A stretch of DNA of 64,000 nt, taken from CAUPWF01 sp963515125 (GTDB taxonomy: Bacteria; Bacillota; Clostridia; Lachnospirales; Lachnospiraceae). The notes beneath the pieces are model-generated. The model was not told the DNA's origin. It did no database searches and saw nothing but the letters and a program-made list of their open reading frames with translations. This document shows positions 25,437 to 33,001 of this stretch, piece by piece. The stretch covers positions 124,001-188,000 of the forward strand of contig JBQKKG010000004.1 of the NCBI GenBank assembly GCA_052116865.1. Reading direction: 5' to 3'. The position numbers and the translations under genes are program-made. How positions within the stretch are numbered: the stretch's first letter is position 1; each line of letters starts with the position of its first letter.

Positions 25437-26624
25437 GTGAATAAGGGGTATAAATATTTAACTATGGTAATATTTACTATATTTTGTATGATATTCTATC
25501 CAGGCAGTACACTTCACACAGTGGCATCAGAAAACGGTACAACAACAGCCGTGGACGGAGAAGAAGTACAAAATCGTATGCAGGAAAAAATGATAGGCGA
25601 ATTAGGGTTAGATGATGTAACATCGTCACTACAAGACATGTTTCCGGGAGAAAAGATGAATTTTAAAGAAACGGTACTTTCAATTATACAAGGAGATGTT
25701 GAAAAACCACTTAGTACCATGAAGGACTTAGTCATTGATCAATTATTTTATGAATTAAAATATAATCAAAAAAATTTAATACATATTTTGTTGTTAGCAG
25801 TTATTGCCGCAATATTTACTAATTTTGCAAAGGTTTTTCAAAATAAACAAATATCTGAAATAAGTTTTTATATTCTATATTTACTATTATTAACACTGTG
25901 TTTAGATTCTTTTCGTGTAGTCAGTAGTTCTGTTGGTGTCAATCTAGAACGATTGCTCACGTTTATGAGCGCACTAAGTCCTGCATACTTTTTAGCGGTG
26001 GGAATTTCCACTGGACCAACTTCGGCAGTTGCATTTTATAATATCATACTTTTGGTGATTTTTATTATGGAAGTTGTGATTGCAAATTTTTTGTTACCAA
26101 TGATTCATATATATGTAATGGTGGAAGTACTAAACTATTTATCCTTAGAAGAAAGCTTGTCAAAATTAGGCGAACTTTTAAAATTAATGATAAGTTGGAC
26201 ACTTAAGTCTTTATTGGCTTTGGTGATAGGCTTTAATGTAATACAAGGATTATTAAGCCCTGTAATTGATACGTTAAAGAGAAGCATGGTGACAAAGACA
26301 GCAGAGGCAGTTCCTGTTGTAGGAGATATGATAGGAGGACTTTCTGAAGTGATTTTGGGAACGACAGTACTCGTGAAAAATGGAATTGGAATTGCAGGGG
26401 CTATAATCTGTATTGTAATTTGCTTGCATCCATTAATTCAAATGGCATTTATGGTATTAGTCTATAAACTTGTAGCGGCAGTCATACAACCGATATCAGA
26501 CAAAAGAATTGTGAATTGTATTGCGAGTATAGGAGAAGGGTATCAATTATTGTTAAAGGTTATTTTTACAACGGGTATCTTATTCTTGATTACAATTGCA
26601 GTAGTAACAGCGTCTACTTCTTAA
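25437..26624 (+). CDS. spoIIIAE: Stage III sporulation protein AE
   Basis: Large multi-spanning subunit of the SpoIIIA channel. The 395 residues comprise a signal-like N-terminus (about 8-28), an extracytoplasmic segment to about residue 115, then about eight membrane segments. The start is GTG at 25437, fixed by AAGGAG at 25423-25428. The length agrees with homologues of about 390-400 residues. Confidence 0.94.
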   Translation: MNKGYKYLTMVIFTIFCMIFYPGSTLHTVASENGTTTAVDGEEVQNRMQEKMIGELGLDDVTSSLQDMFPGEKMNFKETVLSIIQGDVEKPLSTMKDLVIDQLFYELKYNQKNLIHILLLAVIAAIFTNFAKVFQNKQISEISFYILYLLLLTLCLDSFRVVSSSVGVNLERLLTFMSALSPAYFLAVGISTGPTSAVAFYNIILLVIFIMEVVIANFLLPMIHIYVMVEVLNYLSLEESLSKLGELLKLMISWTLKSLLALVIGFNVIQGLLSPVIDTLKRSMVTKTAEAVPVVGDMIGGLSEVILGTTVLVKNGIGIAGAIICIVICLHPLIQMAFMVLVYKLVAAVIQPISDKRIVNCIASIGEGYQLLLKVIFTTGILFLITIAVVTASTS

Positions 26625-26653
26625 TCGTAGACGCATTTGAATAGAGGTGAAGG

Positions 26654-26962
26654 ATGCTAGATTATTTCTATGAATGGATTCAAAATATTGCGTTTTATTT
26701 GGTCATAATTACTGCCATTGTTCAAGTAATCCCAAATAATAATTATAAAAAATTTCTTCAATTTTTTGTTGGAATCATATTGGTAATACTGCTTATTACT
26801 CCTGTGTTAAAGCTTGTGGGAATGGAAGGGACTTATCGGAATCTGTATCAAGATGGTCGTTATGATCAGATTGTGAAGGGAATCGAAGAGAAAACGCAAT
26901 ATTTGGAAGGAGTAAATATTAATGACTATATTTCCGAAGAATATCGAGAATACGTCGAGTAA
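26654..26962 (+). CDS. spoIIIAF: Stage III sporulation protein AF
   Basis: Membrane-anchored ring-forming subunit of the channel. Only 102 residues, against about 200 in Bacillus; the two N-terminal membrane segments (about 11-27 and 34-55) and a short extracytoplasmic stretch are present, but most of the usual C-terminal ring-building domain is missing. The frame ends naturally inside the start of spoIIIAG, with a 41-base overlap, so I read it as a genuinely short form rather than a frameshift; the next frame encodes AG. Confidence 0.85.
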   Translation: MLDYFYEWIQNIAFYLVIITAIVQVIPNNNYKKFLQFFVGIILVILLITPVLKLVGMEGTYRNLYQDGRYDQIVKGIEEKTQYLEGVNINDYISEEYREYVE

Positions 26963-27341
26963 AATAAAAGTACCAACGAAAAATCAACTATTGATAATAT
27001 TACTTGTCGGTGTACTGATTGTTGTAATTGCATTACCAACTAAAAAAACGGAGGAAAAGAAAACTACAAGTGATTGGGGCATACAAGAAGAAAGTGACAA
27101 TAGTACAGAACTTGAACAACGACTGGAATCAGCACTACAAGATGTGGAAGGAATTGGAAAGGTAAAAGTTATGATAACACTTACTTCTTCTGAAAATTTT
27201 GCACAAAAAGTATCCGGAATTGTTGTAGTTACGCAAAATGGAGATAATGCGGTTGTAAAACAAAATATTACAGAAGCAATCCAAGCATTATTTGATGTAG
27301 ACACGCATAAGATTAAAATAATGAAAATGAAGTCAAATTAA
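26922..27341 (+). CDS. spoIIIAG: Stage III sporulation protein AG
   Basis: Ring-forming subunit of the SpoIIIA-SpoIIQ channel. The 139 residues have an N-terminal membrane anchor (about 21-39), then a ring-building-motif domain (about 60-139) with LEQRLESALQDVEGIGKVKVMI and the C-terminal EAIQALFDVDTHKIKIMKM. Shorter than the Bacillus protein (about 229). Start ATG inside the end of spoIIIAF behind GGAG. Confidence 0.92.
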   Translation: MTIFPKNIENTSSKIKVPTKNQLLIILLVGVLIVVIALPTKKTEEKKTTSDWGIQEESDNSTELEQRLESALQDVEGIGKVKVMITLTSSENFAQKVSGIVVVTQNGDNAVVKQNITEAIQALFDVDTHKIKIMKMKSN

Positions 27342-27356
27342 ATAGGAGGGCGGAAG

Positions 27357-27986
27357 TTGAAAAAAATATTTAAAAAGAATCAAATTATTATTACAACATT
27401 AGCACTAATGATTGCTGTAGCAGGCTATTTGAACTATTCAGGTCGTTTGTTTGGGGATAAGGAAAAGACCGCAGAAACAAGTAGTGATGTAGCAAACCAA
27501 GAATTATTAGATATATCAGAGGAAGATTTGAGTGCAGAAGCTACCGGTGATGTGGAGAGTCTAGATAATGAGGTGGCCGACAATACTGTTGAAGGAACAC
27601 CAGGAGAAGCAGTAATGACAAGTGCAGAAGCAAGCAATGTTGTAGCAGAAGCAAAGGTAGCAAGAGAGCAAGTACGTGCAAAAAATAAAGAGACATTACA
27701 AGGGATTATTGATAATACAAACATCAGTGAAGAACAAAAGCAAGATGCTATTAATCAAATGATCGCAATGACTGATTTGACAGAAAAAGAAGTTGCTGTG
27801 GAAACAATGTTAGCATCGAAAGGATTTAAAGAATCCGTAGTAAGTTTAACATCTGAATCAGCAGATATTGTTGTGAATGCGAAAGATTTGACCGATGCTA
27901 ATCGTGCACAAATAGAAGATATTGTATCACGTAAGGCAAGTGTAGCACCTGAAAATATTGTGATTACTCCAATTCATACAAAATGA
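27357..27986 (+). CDS. spoIIIAH: Stage III sporulation protein AH
   Basis: Mother-cell membrane partner of forespore SpoIIQ; its YscJ/FliF-like extracellular domain forms the channel ring. The 209 residues comprise a short basic N-terminus, a membrane anchor (about 8-26), an acidic linker (about 35-85) and the SpoIIIAH domain (about 95-209). Start TTG at 27357, set by TAGGAGGG. Last gene of the spoIIIA operon. No evident terminator follows. Confidence 0.94.
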   Translation: MKKIFKKNQIIITTLALMIAVAGYLNYSGRLFGDKEKTAETSSDVANQELLDISEEDLSAEATGDVESLDNEVADNTVEGTPGEAVMTSAEASNVVAEAKVAREQVRAKNKETLQGIIDNTNISEEQKQDAINQMIAMTDLTEKEVAVETMLASKGFKESVVSLTSESADIVVNAKDLTDANRAQIEDIVSRKASVAPENIVITPIHTK

Positions 27987-28006
27987 AAAAATGTATAAAA
28001 TAATAT

Positions 28007-28036
28007 TTGCAGAGTACAACCTAATTGTGTTAGAGT
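28007..28036 (+). promoter_or_regulatory. Weak candidate promoter of prfC
   Basis: TTGCAG (28007-28012), an 18-base spacer and TAGAGT (28031-28036) between spoIIIAH and prfC. The -10 box is poor, but some promoter is expected because prfC should be expressed in growing cells while spoIIIA is sporulation-specific. Confidence 0.3.
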
Positions 28037-28089
28037 AAATAGGTATGTAAGTAGGTAAATATAAGTTGAGATAAATATAGGAGATAAGT

Positions 28090-29682
28090 ATGTCAGAAAT
28101 CACAAATGAAATAAAAAAAAGAAGAACATTTGCTATTATTTCGCATCCAGATGCTGGAAAAACTACATTAACGGAAAAGTTTCTATTGTATGGTGGAGCT
28201 ATTAATCAAGCCGGATCAGTAAAGGGAAAAGCGACATCCAAACATGCAGTTTCAGATTGGATGGAGATAGAGAAGGAACGAGGAATTTCGGTCACTTCTT
28301 CCGTGCTTCAATTCAACTATGATGGATTTTGTATTAATATTCTAGACACACCAGGGCATCAAGACTTCTCAGAGGATACATACCGCACATTGATGGCAGC
28401 AGATTCGGCGGTGATGGTTATTGATGCTTCAAAAGGGGTAGAGGCTCAGACAAGGAAATTATTTAAAGTATGTGTAATGCGTCATATCCCTATCTTTACA
28501 TTTATTAATAAAATGGATCGTGAAGCTAGGGATACATTTGAATTACTGGATGATATTGAAAAAGAATTGGGAATCGCAACATGCCCAGTGAATTGGCCGA
28601 TTGGATCTGGTAAAGAGTTTAAAGGGGTGTTTGATCGTGGAAACCGAGAAATCGAATTATTCTCGGATACTCATAAAGGAACAACGGCAGGAGAAGTCAA
28701 GAAAATAACAATGAATAGTGAAAAGTTAGATACATTTATAAGTGCGTCTACGAAGCAAACACTGCTTGATGAAATTGAATTATTAGATGGTGCAAGTGCT
28801 GAATTTGATCAAGAATTAGTTAGCAAAGGGCAATTGTCTCCTGTGTTTTTTGGATCAGCACTTACTAATTTTGGTGTAGAAACATTTTTGCAACATTTTC
28901 TGAATATGACCACTTCACCATTACCAAGAAATTCAGATAAGGGCATCATAGATCCAATGCAGGAGGAAGACTTTTCTGCATTTGTATTTAAAATTCAAGC
29001 AAATATGAATAAAGCACATCGTGATAGAATTGCATTTATGCGAATATGTTCTGGTGAATTTGAAGCGGGTATGGATGTATATCATATGCAGGGAAACAAG
29101 AAGGTAAGACTTTCACAGCCACAACAAATGATGGCAAGTGAAAGAAAAATGATTGAAAGGGCTTATGGCGGAGACATTATTGGCGTATTTGATCCGGGTA
29201 TTTTTTCTATAGGTGATACACTAACAAATACCAGTGAAAAATTCTGCTATGAAGGGATTCCGACCTTTGCACCAGAGCACTTTGCTAGAGTAAGACAAGT
29301 TGATACAATGAAAAGAAAACAATTTATCAAAGGGATTAATCAAATCGCGCAAGAAGGAGCCATTCAGATATTTCAAGAATATAATACCGGCATGGAAGAA
29401 ATTATTGTTGGTGTAGTGGGTGTTCTTCAATTTGAAGTGTTGAAGTATAGATTAGAGAATGAGTATAATGTAGAAATACGAATGGATCAATTACCTTATG
29501 AACATATCCGCTGGATTGAAAATGAAGAGATTGATTTAGATAAAATTATTGGGACCTCTGATATGAAGAAAATCAAAGACTTAAAGGACAGACCATTATT
29601 ATTATTCGTGAATAGCTGGAGTATTCGTATGACGCTTGATCGTAATGAAAATCTAGTGTTATCAGAGTTTGGACGTTCATAA
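28090..29682 (+). CDS. prfC: Peptide chain release factor 3
   Basis: Translational GTPase that recycles RF1/RF2 after termination. The 530 residues match the family (about 525-530). G1 is SHPDAGKTT (about 19-27), followed by RGISVTSSV, DTPGHQDFSEDT and NKMD, then the RF3-specific C-terminal domains. It occupies the place taken by accB-accC in Bacillus between spoIIIAH and the Asp23 gene; Bacillus itself lacks RF3. Confidence 0.96.
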   Translation: MSEITNEIKKRRTFAIISHPDAGKTTLTEKFLLYGGAINQAGSVKGKATSKHAVSDWMEIEKERGISVTSSVLQFNYDGFCINILDTPGHQDFSEDTYRTLMAADSAVMVIDASKGVEAQTRKLFKVCVMRHIPIFTFINKMDREARDTFELLDDIEKELGIATCPVNWPIGSGKEFKGVFDRGNREIELFSDTHKGTTAGEVKKITMNSEKLDTFISASTKQTLLDEIELLDGASAEFDQELVSKGQLSPVFFGSALTNFGVETFLQHFLNMTTSPLPRNSDKGIIDPMQEEDFSAFVFKIQANMNKAHRDRIAFMRICSGEFEAGMDVYHMQGNKKVRLSQPQQMMASERKMIERAYGGDIIGVFDPGIFSIGDTLTNTSEKFCYEGIPTFAPEHFARVRQVDTMKRKQFIKGINQIAQEGAIQIFQEYNTGMEEIIVGVVGVLQFEVLKYRLENEYNVEIRMDQLPYEHIRWIENEEIDLDKIIGTSDMKKIKDLKDRPLLLFVNSWSIRMTLDRNENLVLSEFGRS

Positions 29683-29694
29683 GCTAAAAACTGT

Positions 29695-29722
29695 TTGCAA
29701 ATATAGGTATATTTGTTATAAT
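29695..29722 (+). promoter_or_regulatory. Predicted promoter of the Asp23-family gene
   Basis: TTGCAA (29695-29700), a 16-base spacer and TATAAT (29717-29722), starting 12 bases after the prfC stop. Its first 12 bases (TTGCAAATATAG) recur in the nusB promoter. Confidence 0.7.
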
Positions 29723-29757
29723 AACAACAGATAGTAAACCAAATAGGAGGTTTTGAC

Positions 29758-30141
29758 ATGGGAAAAGACGAAAGAAATACGTATACAATAAACGCTGATT
29801 CTAATTTAGGAGAAGTAAAAATTGCAGATGAAGTTGTTGCAATTATTGCTGGTTTAGCTGCAACAGAAATTGACGGAGTTGCTTCTATGGCCGGAAATGT
29901 TACCAATGAATTGATTAGTAAATTAGGAATGAAGAACCTTTCTAAAGGTGTAAAAGTAGATGTTTTAGAGGGTGTAGTTACCGTTACTTTGGCATTGAAC
30001 TTAAAATATGGGTATAGTATTGTTGATATTACAACAAAGGTTCAAGAAAAAGTGAAAGCTGCAATTGAGAATATGACTGGTCTTTCAGTAGCAGATGTTA
30101 ATATCCGCGTGGCAGGTGTTGACATGGGTGAAGTAGAATAA
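29758..30141 (+). CDS. Asp23/Gls24 family protein (YqhY-like)
   Basis: Small soluble protein of the Asp23 family (PF03780), linked to envelope stress and, for Bacillus YqhY, to control of acetyl-CoA carboxylase. The 127 residues show the family pattern: GEVKIADEVVAIIAGLAATEIDGV and a C-terminal VADVNIRVAGVD. The gene is next to nusB as in Bacillus, but the acc genes are missing here. It has its own promoter and terminator, so it is probably monocistronic. Confidence 0.9.
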   Translation: MGKDERNTYTINADSNLGEVKIADEVVAIIAGLAATEIDGVASMAGNVTNELISKLGMKNLSKGVKVDVLEGVVTVTLALNLKYGYSIVDITTKVQEKVKAAIENMTGLSVADVNIRVAGVDMGEVE

Positions 30142-30159
30142 CCTTTTAACTGTAAAACA

Positions 30160-30189
30160 TTGCAAATATAGAAACACATGTAGTATAAT
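30160..30189 (+). promoter_or_regulatory. Predicted promoter of nusB-xseAB-ispA operon
   Basis: TTGCAA (30160-30165), an 18-base spacer and TATAAT (30184-30189). The transcript should start inside the terminator hairpin at 30191-30214, so that nusB transcripts carry only half of the stem. Confidence 0.65.
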
Positions 30190-30190
30190 A

Positions 30191-30214
30191 AAGGATGTCG
30201 AGAGACATCCTTTT
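30191..30214 (+). terminator. Terminator after the Asp23 gene, abutting the nusB promoter
   Basis: AAGGATGTC (30191-30199), loop GAGA, GACATCCTT (30204-30212) and TTTT. The stem starts two bases after the -10 box of the nusB promoter. Confidence 0.8.
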
Positions 30215-30290
30215 TCTATAAAGACTTAATAGAAACTATGAAAATAGGATTTGCGGACAGAAGAAGGATGAAGAACAGAGAGGATACAAT

Positions 30291-30689
30291 ATGGGAAGAT
30301 CAGAATTAAGAGAGCATATATTTAGAATATTATTTAGAATAGAATTTAATTCGGAACAGGAAATGCAAGATCAGATTGGAATGTATTTTGATTCTTTAGA
30401 ATCTATTGATGAAAAGAACAAGACATATTTGATAGACAAGTACGCTAAAATCATAACACATATAGATGAGATTGATAAAAAAATTAATGAACATGCGACG
30501 GGATGGAAAACTATTAGAATGAATAAAGTAGATTTGACCATTCTTAGATTAGCAGCTTATGAAATAACGTGGGATGAGGAAGTTCCAGTGGGAGTGGCAA
30601 TTAATGAAGCTGTGGAGTTAGCAAAAAAGTATAGCAGTGATGAAGGCCCTGCATTTATCAATGGAGTGCTTGCAAAATTTGTAAACTAG
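30291..30689 (+). CDS. nusB: Transcription antitermination factor NusB
   Basis: Binds boxA RNA with S10 in rRNA antitermination. The 132 residues are all-helical with the conserved ELREHIFRILFRIEF N-terminus and the C-terminal LTILRLAAYEITWDEEVPVGVAINEAVELAKKY region (in two parts, about 83-113). The ribosome-binding site is weak (AGAGAGGAT). First gene of a run that continues without a break to xseA, xseB, ispA, dxs and beyond. Confidence 0.94.
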   Translation: MGRSELREHIFRILFRIEFNSEQEMQDQIGMYFDSLESIDEKNKTYLIDKYAKIITHIDEIDKKINEHATGWKTIRMNKVDLTILRLAAYEITWDEEVPVGVAINEAVELAKKYSSDEGPAFINGVLAKFVN

Positions 30690-30699
30690 GAGTTATAAA

Positions 30700-31923
30700 A
30701 TGCGTAATGTATACACCGTAAAGCAAGTGAATGTCTATATTAAAAATATGTTTACGCAAGACTTTATGTTGAATCGTGTTTATATAAAAGGTGAAGTCTC
30801 TAATTGTAAATATCACACATCAGGTCACATATATTTTTCACTGAAAGATGAGTCTGGAACCATTGCTTGTATTATGTTTGCAGGGCAACGGAGTGGGCTC
30901 TCTTTTCGTATGAGTGAAGGGCAGCAAGTAATTGTGTTGGGCTCAATCAGCATATATGAGCGGGATGGTAAATACCAATTATACGCTAAAGAAATTATGT
31001 TAGATGGCGCAGGCTTACTTTATGAAAAGTATGAAAGCTTAAAAAAAGAACTCAGTGAAATGGGTATGTTTTCTAAAGAATATAAAAAGCCAATTCCAAG
31101 ATTTGCTCATAAAATAGGCATCGTAACGGCACCAACAGGTGCAGCTGTTCGGGATATTATTCACATTGCCAAACGTAGAAATCCATATGTTCAATTACTA
31201 CTATATCCAGCATTGGTTCAAGGGGAGGGCGCAGCTGCAAGTATTGTAAGTGGGATTCAACAATTAGAACATCAGCATCCAGATATCATCATTGTAGGGC
31301 GAGGCGGTGGTTCTATTGAAGATTTATGGGCATTTAATGAAGAAATAGTCGCAAGAGCAATATTTGAATGCCAAATTCCAATTATATCTGCAGTAGGACA
31401 TGAAACGGATACTACTATTGCTGACTATGTAGCAGATTTAAGGGCACCAACACCCTCGGCGGCAGCAGAATTGGCTGTATACGAGCATATAACCGTAATC
31501 AATACGCTAAATAATTATGAGGCTCAATTACGGGGAGTGTTAATGCGGAATATTGAACGTGAAAAAATGAAAGAAAGACAATATGCATTGAGGTTGAAGT
31601 ATTTACACCCCAAAAATATGTTAAATGAAAAAAAACAGTACGCAATGGATCTAGAAGAACAAATAAAAAGAGCTATGCAACGTATATTGGACAAGAAGAA
31701 ATACCAAATGGCAATTTATATAGAAAAAATGAAGGGATTATCTCCACTTTCAAAGTTGAACCAAGGATTTTCATTTGTAAAGGAAGAGTCAGGAAATGCG
31801 GTCAAAAGTATCACTGATATAAAGGAAGGGTCCATACTTCATATATATGTGACTGATGGAAGCATCGATGCAAAGGTGCTTGAGGTAACGGAAGGAGAAG
31901 GTGTATGGAAGAAAAAAAATTAG
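30700..31923 (+). CDS. xseA: Exodeoxyribonuclease VII large subunit
   Basis: Catalytic subunit of the single-strand-specific exonuclease VII. The 407 residues comprise an N-terminal OB-fold (FMLNRVYIKGEVSN, SGHIYFSLKDESG), the catalytic domain with GRGGGSIEDLWAFN (about 204-217) and AVGHETDTTIADYVADLRAPTP (in two parts), then a long coiled coil. xseB starts within its last 19 bases, ensuring coupled synthesis. Confidence 0.96.
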   Translation: MRNVYTVKQVNVYIKNMFTQDFMLNRVYIKGEVSNCKYHTSGHIYFSLKDESGTIACIMFAGQRSGLSFRMSEGQQVIVLGSISIYERDGKYQLYAKEIMLDGAGLLYEKYESLKKELSEMGMFSKEYKKPIPRFAHKIGIVTAPTGAAVRDIIHIAKRRNPYVQLLLYPALVQGEGAAASIVSGIQQLEHQHPDIIIVGRGGGSIEDLWAFNEEIVARAIFECQIPIISAVGHETDTTIADYVADLRAPTPSAAAELAVYEHITVINTLNNYEAQLRGVLMRNIEREKMKERQYALRLKYLHPKNMLNEKKQYAMDLEEQIKRAMQRILDKKKYQMAIYIEKMKGLSPLSKLNQGFSFVKEESGNAVKSITDIKEGSILHIYVTDGSIDAKVLEVTEGEGVWKKKN

Positions 31924-32108
31924 AAGAAGTATTTGCTGAACTAGAAGTGCTAATGCATCATCTGGAAGAAGACCAAGTATCTTTAGAGGAGGCTTTTCAA
32001 TATTACCATGACGGAATGGCAATGCTAAAGACATGCAGTGAAAAAATTGATACCATTGAGAAGCAAGTTATGTTATTGGATGAAAATGGAGAGTGCCATG
32101 AATTTTAA
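31905..32108 (+). CDS. xseB: Exodeoxyribonuclease VII small subunit
   Basis: Small helical subunit that binds the coiled coil of XseA. 67 residues, normal for the family. Conserved features are the N-terminal LEEVFAELEVLMHHLEEDQVSLEEAF region and FQYYHDGMAMLKTC. It overlaps xseA by 19 and ispA by 11 bases. Confidence 0.92.
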   Translation: MEEKKLEEVFAELEVLMHHLEEDQVSLEEAFQYYHDGMAMLKTCSEKIDTIEKQVMLLDENGECHEF

Positions 32109-32988
32109 TGAAGAAATGAAACAGAAGGTTATAAAAATTGATAATATATTGTATAAATATTTACCAAAACAATCAGGATATCAAAAAACTATAATGGAAG
32201 CTATGGAATATAGTGTAATGGCAGGTGGCAAACGAATTAGGCCAATGCTGATGCAAGAAACATATCATTTATTTGGTGGAAAGTCAGAGATTATCGAACC
32301 ATTTATGGCAGCAATAGAAATGATTCACACATATTCCTTGGTGCATGATGACTTGCCAGCTATGGATAATGATGACTACCGAAGAGGAAGAAAAACCACC
32401 CATGTTGTATATGGAGAAGACATGGCAATTCTTGCGGGAGATGCACTTTTAAATATGGCATTTGAATCAGCAGTAAAGGCGTTTGAAATTGCGCCGAACC
32501 ATGCAATTGATATTGGAAAAGCAATACAAATACTTGGAAATAAATCTGGGGTCTTTGGCATGATTGGTGGGCAAGTTGTAGATGTAACTTCCTCAGGGAA
32601 GGCAATTGACAAAGACGTATTGGATATTATCTTTCGATTGAAAACAGGAGCTTTGATTGAAGCATCCATGATGATAGGAGCCGTTCTGGCGGGAGCAGAT
32701 GATACGTCTATCTCAATTATGGAGCGGGTAGCTCAACATGTTGGAATGGCTTTTCAAATACAAGACGATATTTTGGATGTTACGAGTACTGCTGACGTTT
32801 TAGGCAAACCAATTCATAGTGATGAGAAGAATCAGAAAACTACATATGTAACCTTAATTGGTTTGGAATTGGCAAAAGCCGAAGTTGAAGAAAGATCCAA
32901 AAAGGCAATTGAGCTATTGCATTTGTTAGAACATAGGAATGCATACTTAGAATGGGTATTGGAATCCCTAGTGAATCGAAAAAAATAG
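32098..32988 (+). CDS. ispA: Polyprenyl (farnesyl) diphosphate synthase
   Basis: Condenses dimethylallyl and isopentenyl diphosphates to geranyl/farnesyl diphosphate. The 296 residues contain GGKRIRP, the first Asp-rich motif DDLPAMDND (about 83-91) with YRRGRKTTH, and the second QIQDDILD. I start it at ATG 32098, with GGAG at 32088-32091; the frame is open to 32038, but that would overlap xseB by 71 bases without a ribosome-binding site. It works with the adjacent dxs in isoprenoid supply. Confidence 0.94.
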   Translation: MNFNEEMKQKVIKIDNILYKYLPKQSGYQKTIMEAMEYSVMAGGKRIRPMLMQETYHLFGGKSEIIEPFMAAIEMIHTYSLVHDDLPAMDNDDYRRGRKTTHVVYGEDMAILAGDALLNMAFESAVKAFEIAPNHAIDIGKAIQILGNKSGVFGMIGGQVVDVTSSGKAIDKDVLDIIFRLKTGALIEASMMIGAVLAGADDTSISIMERVAQHVGMAFQIQDDILDVTSTADVLGKPIHSDEKNQKTTYVTLIGLELAKAEVEERSKKAIELLHLLEHRNAYLEWVLESLVNRKK

Positions 32989-33001
32989 AGGAGTACTAAT
33001 T

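Noticed and set aside
32038..32097. N-terminal extension of ispA
   Set aside because: It would overlap xseB by 71 bases without a ribosome-binding site; the ATG at 32098 has GGAG at proper spacing and a normal N-terminus.
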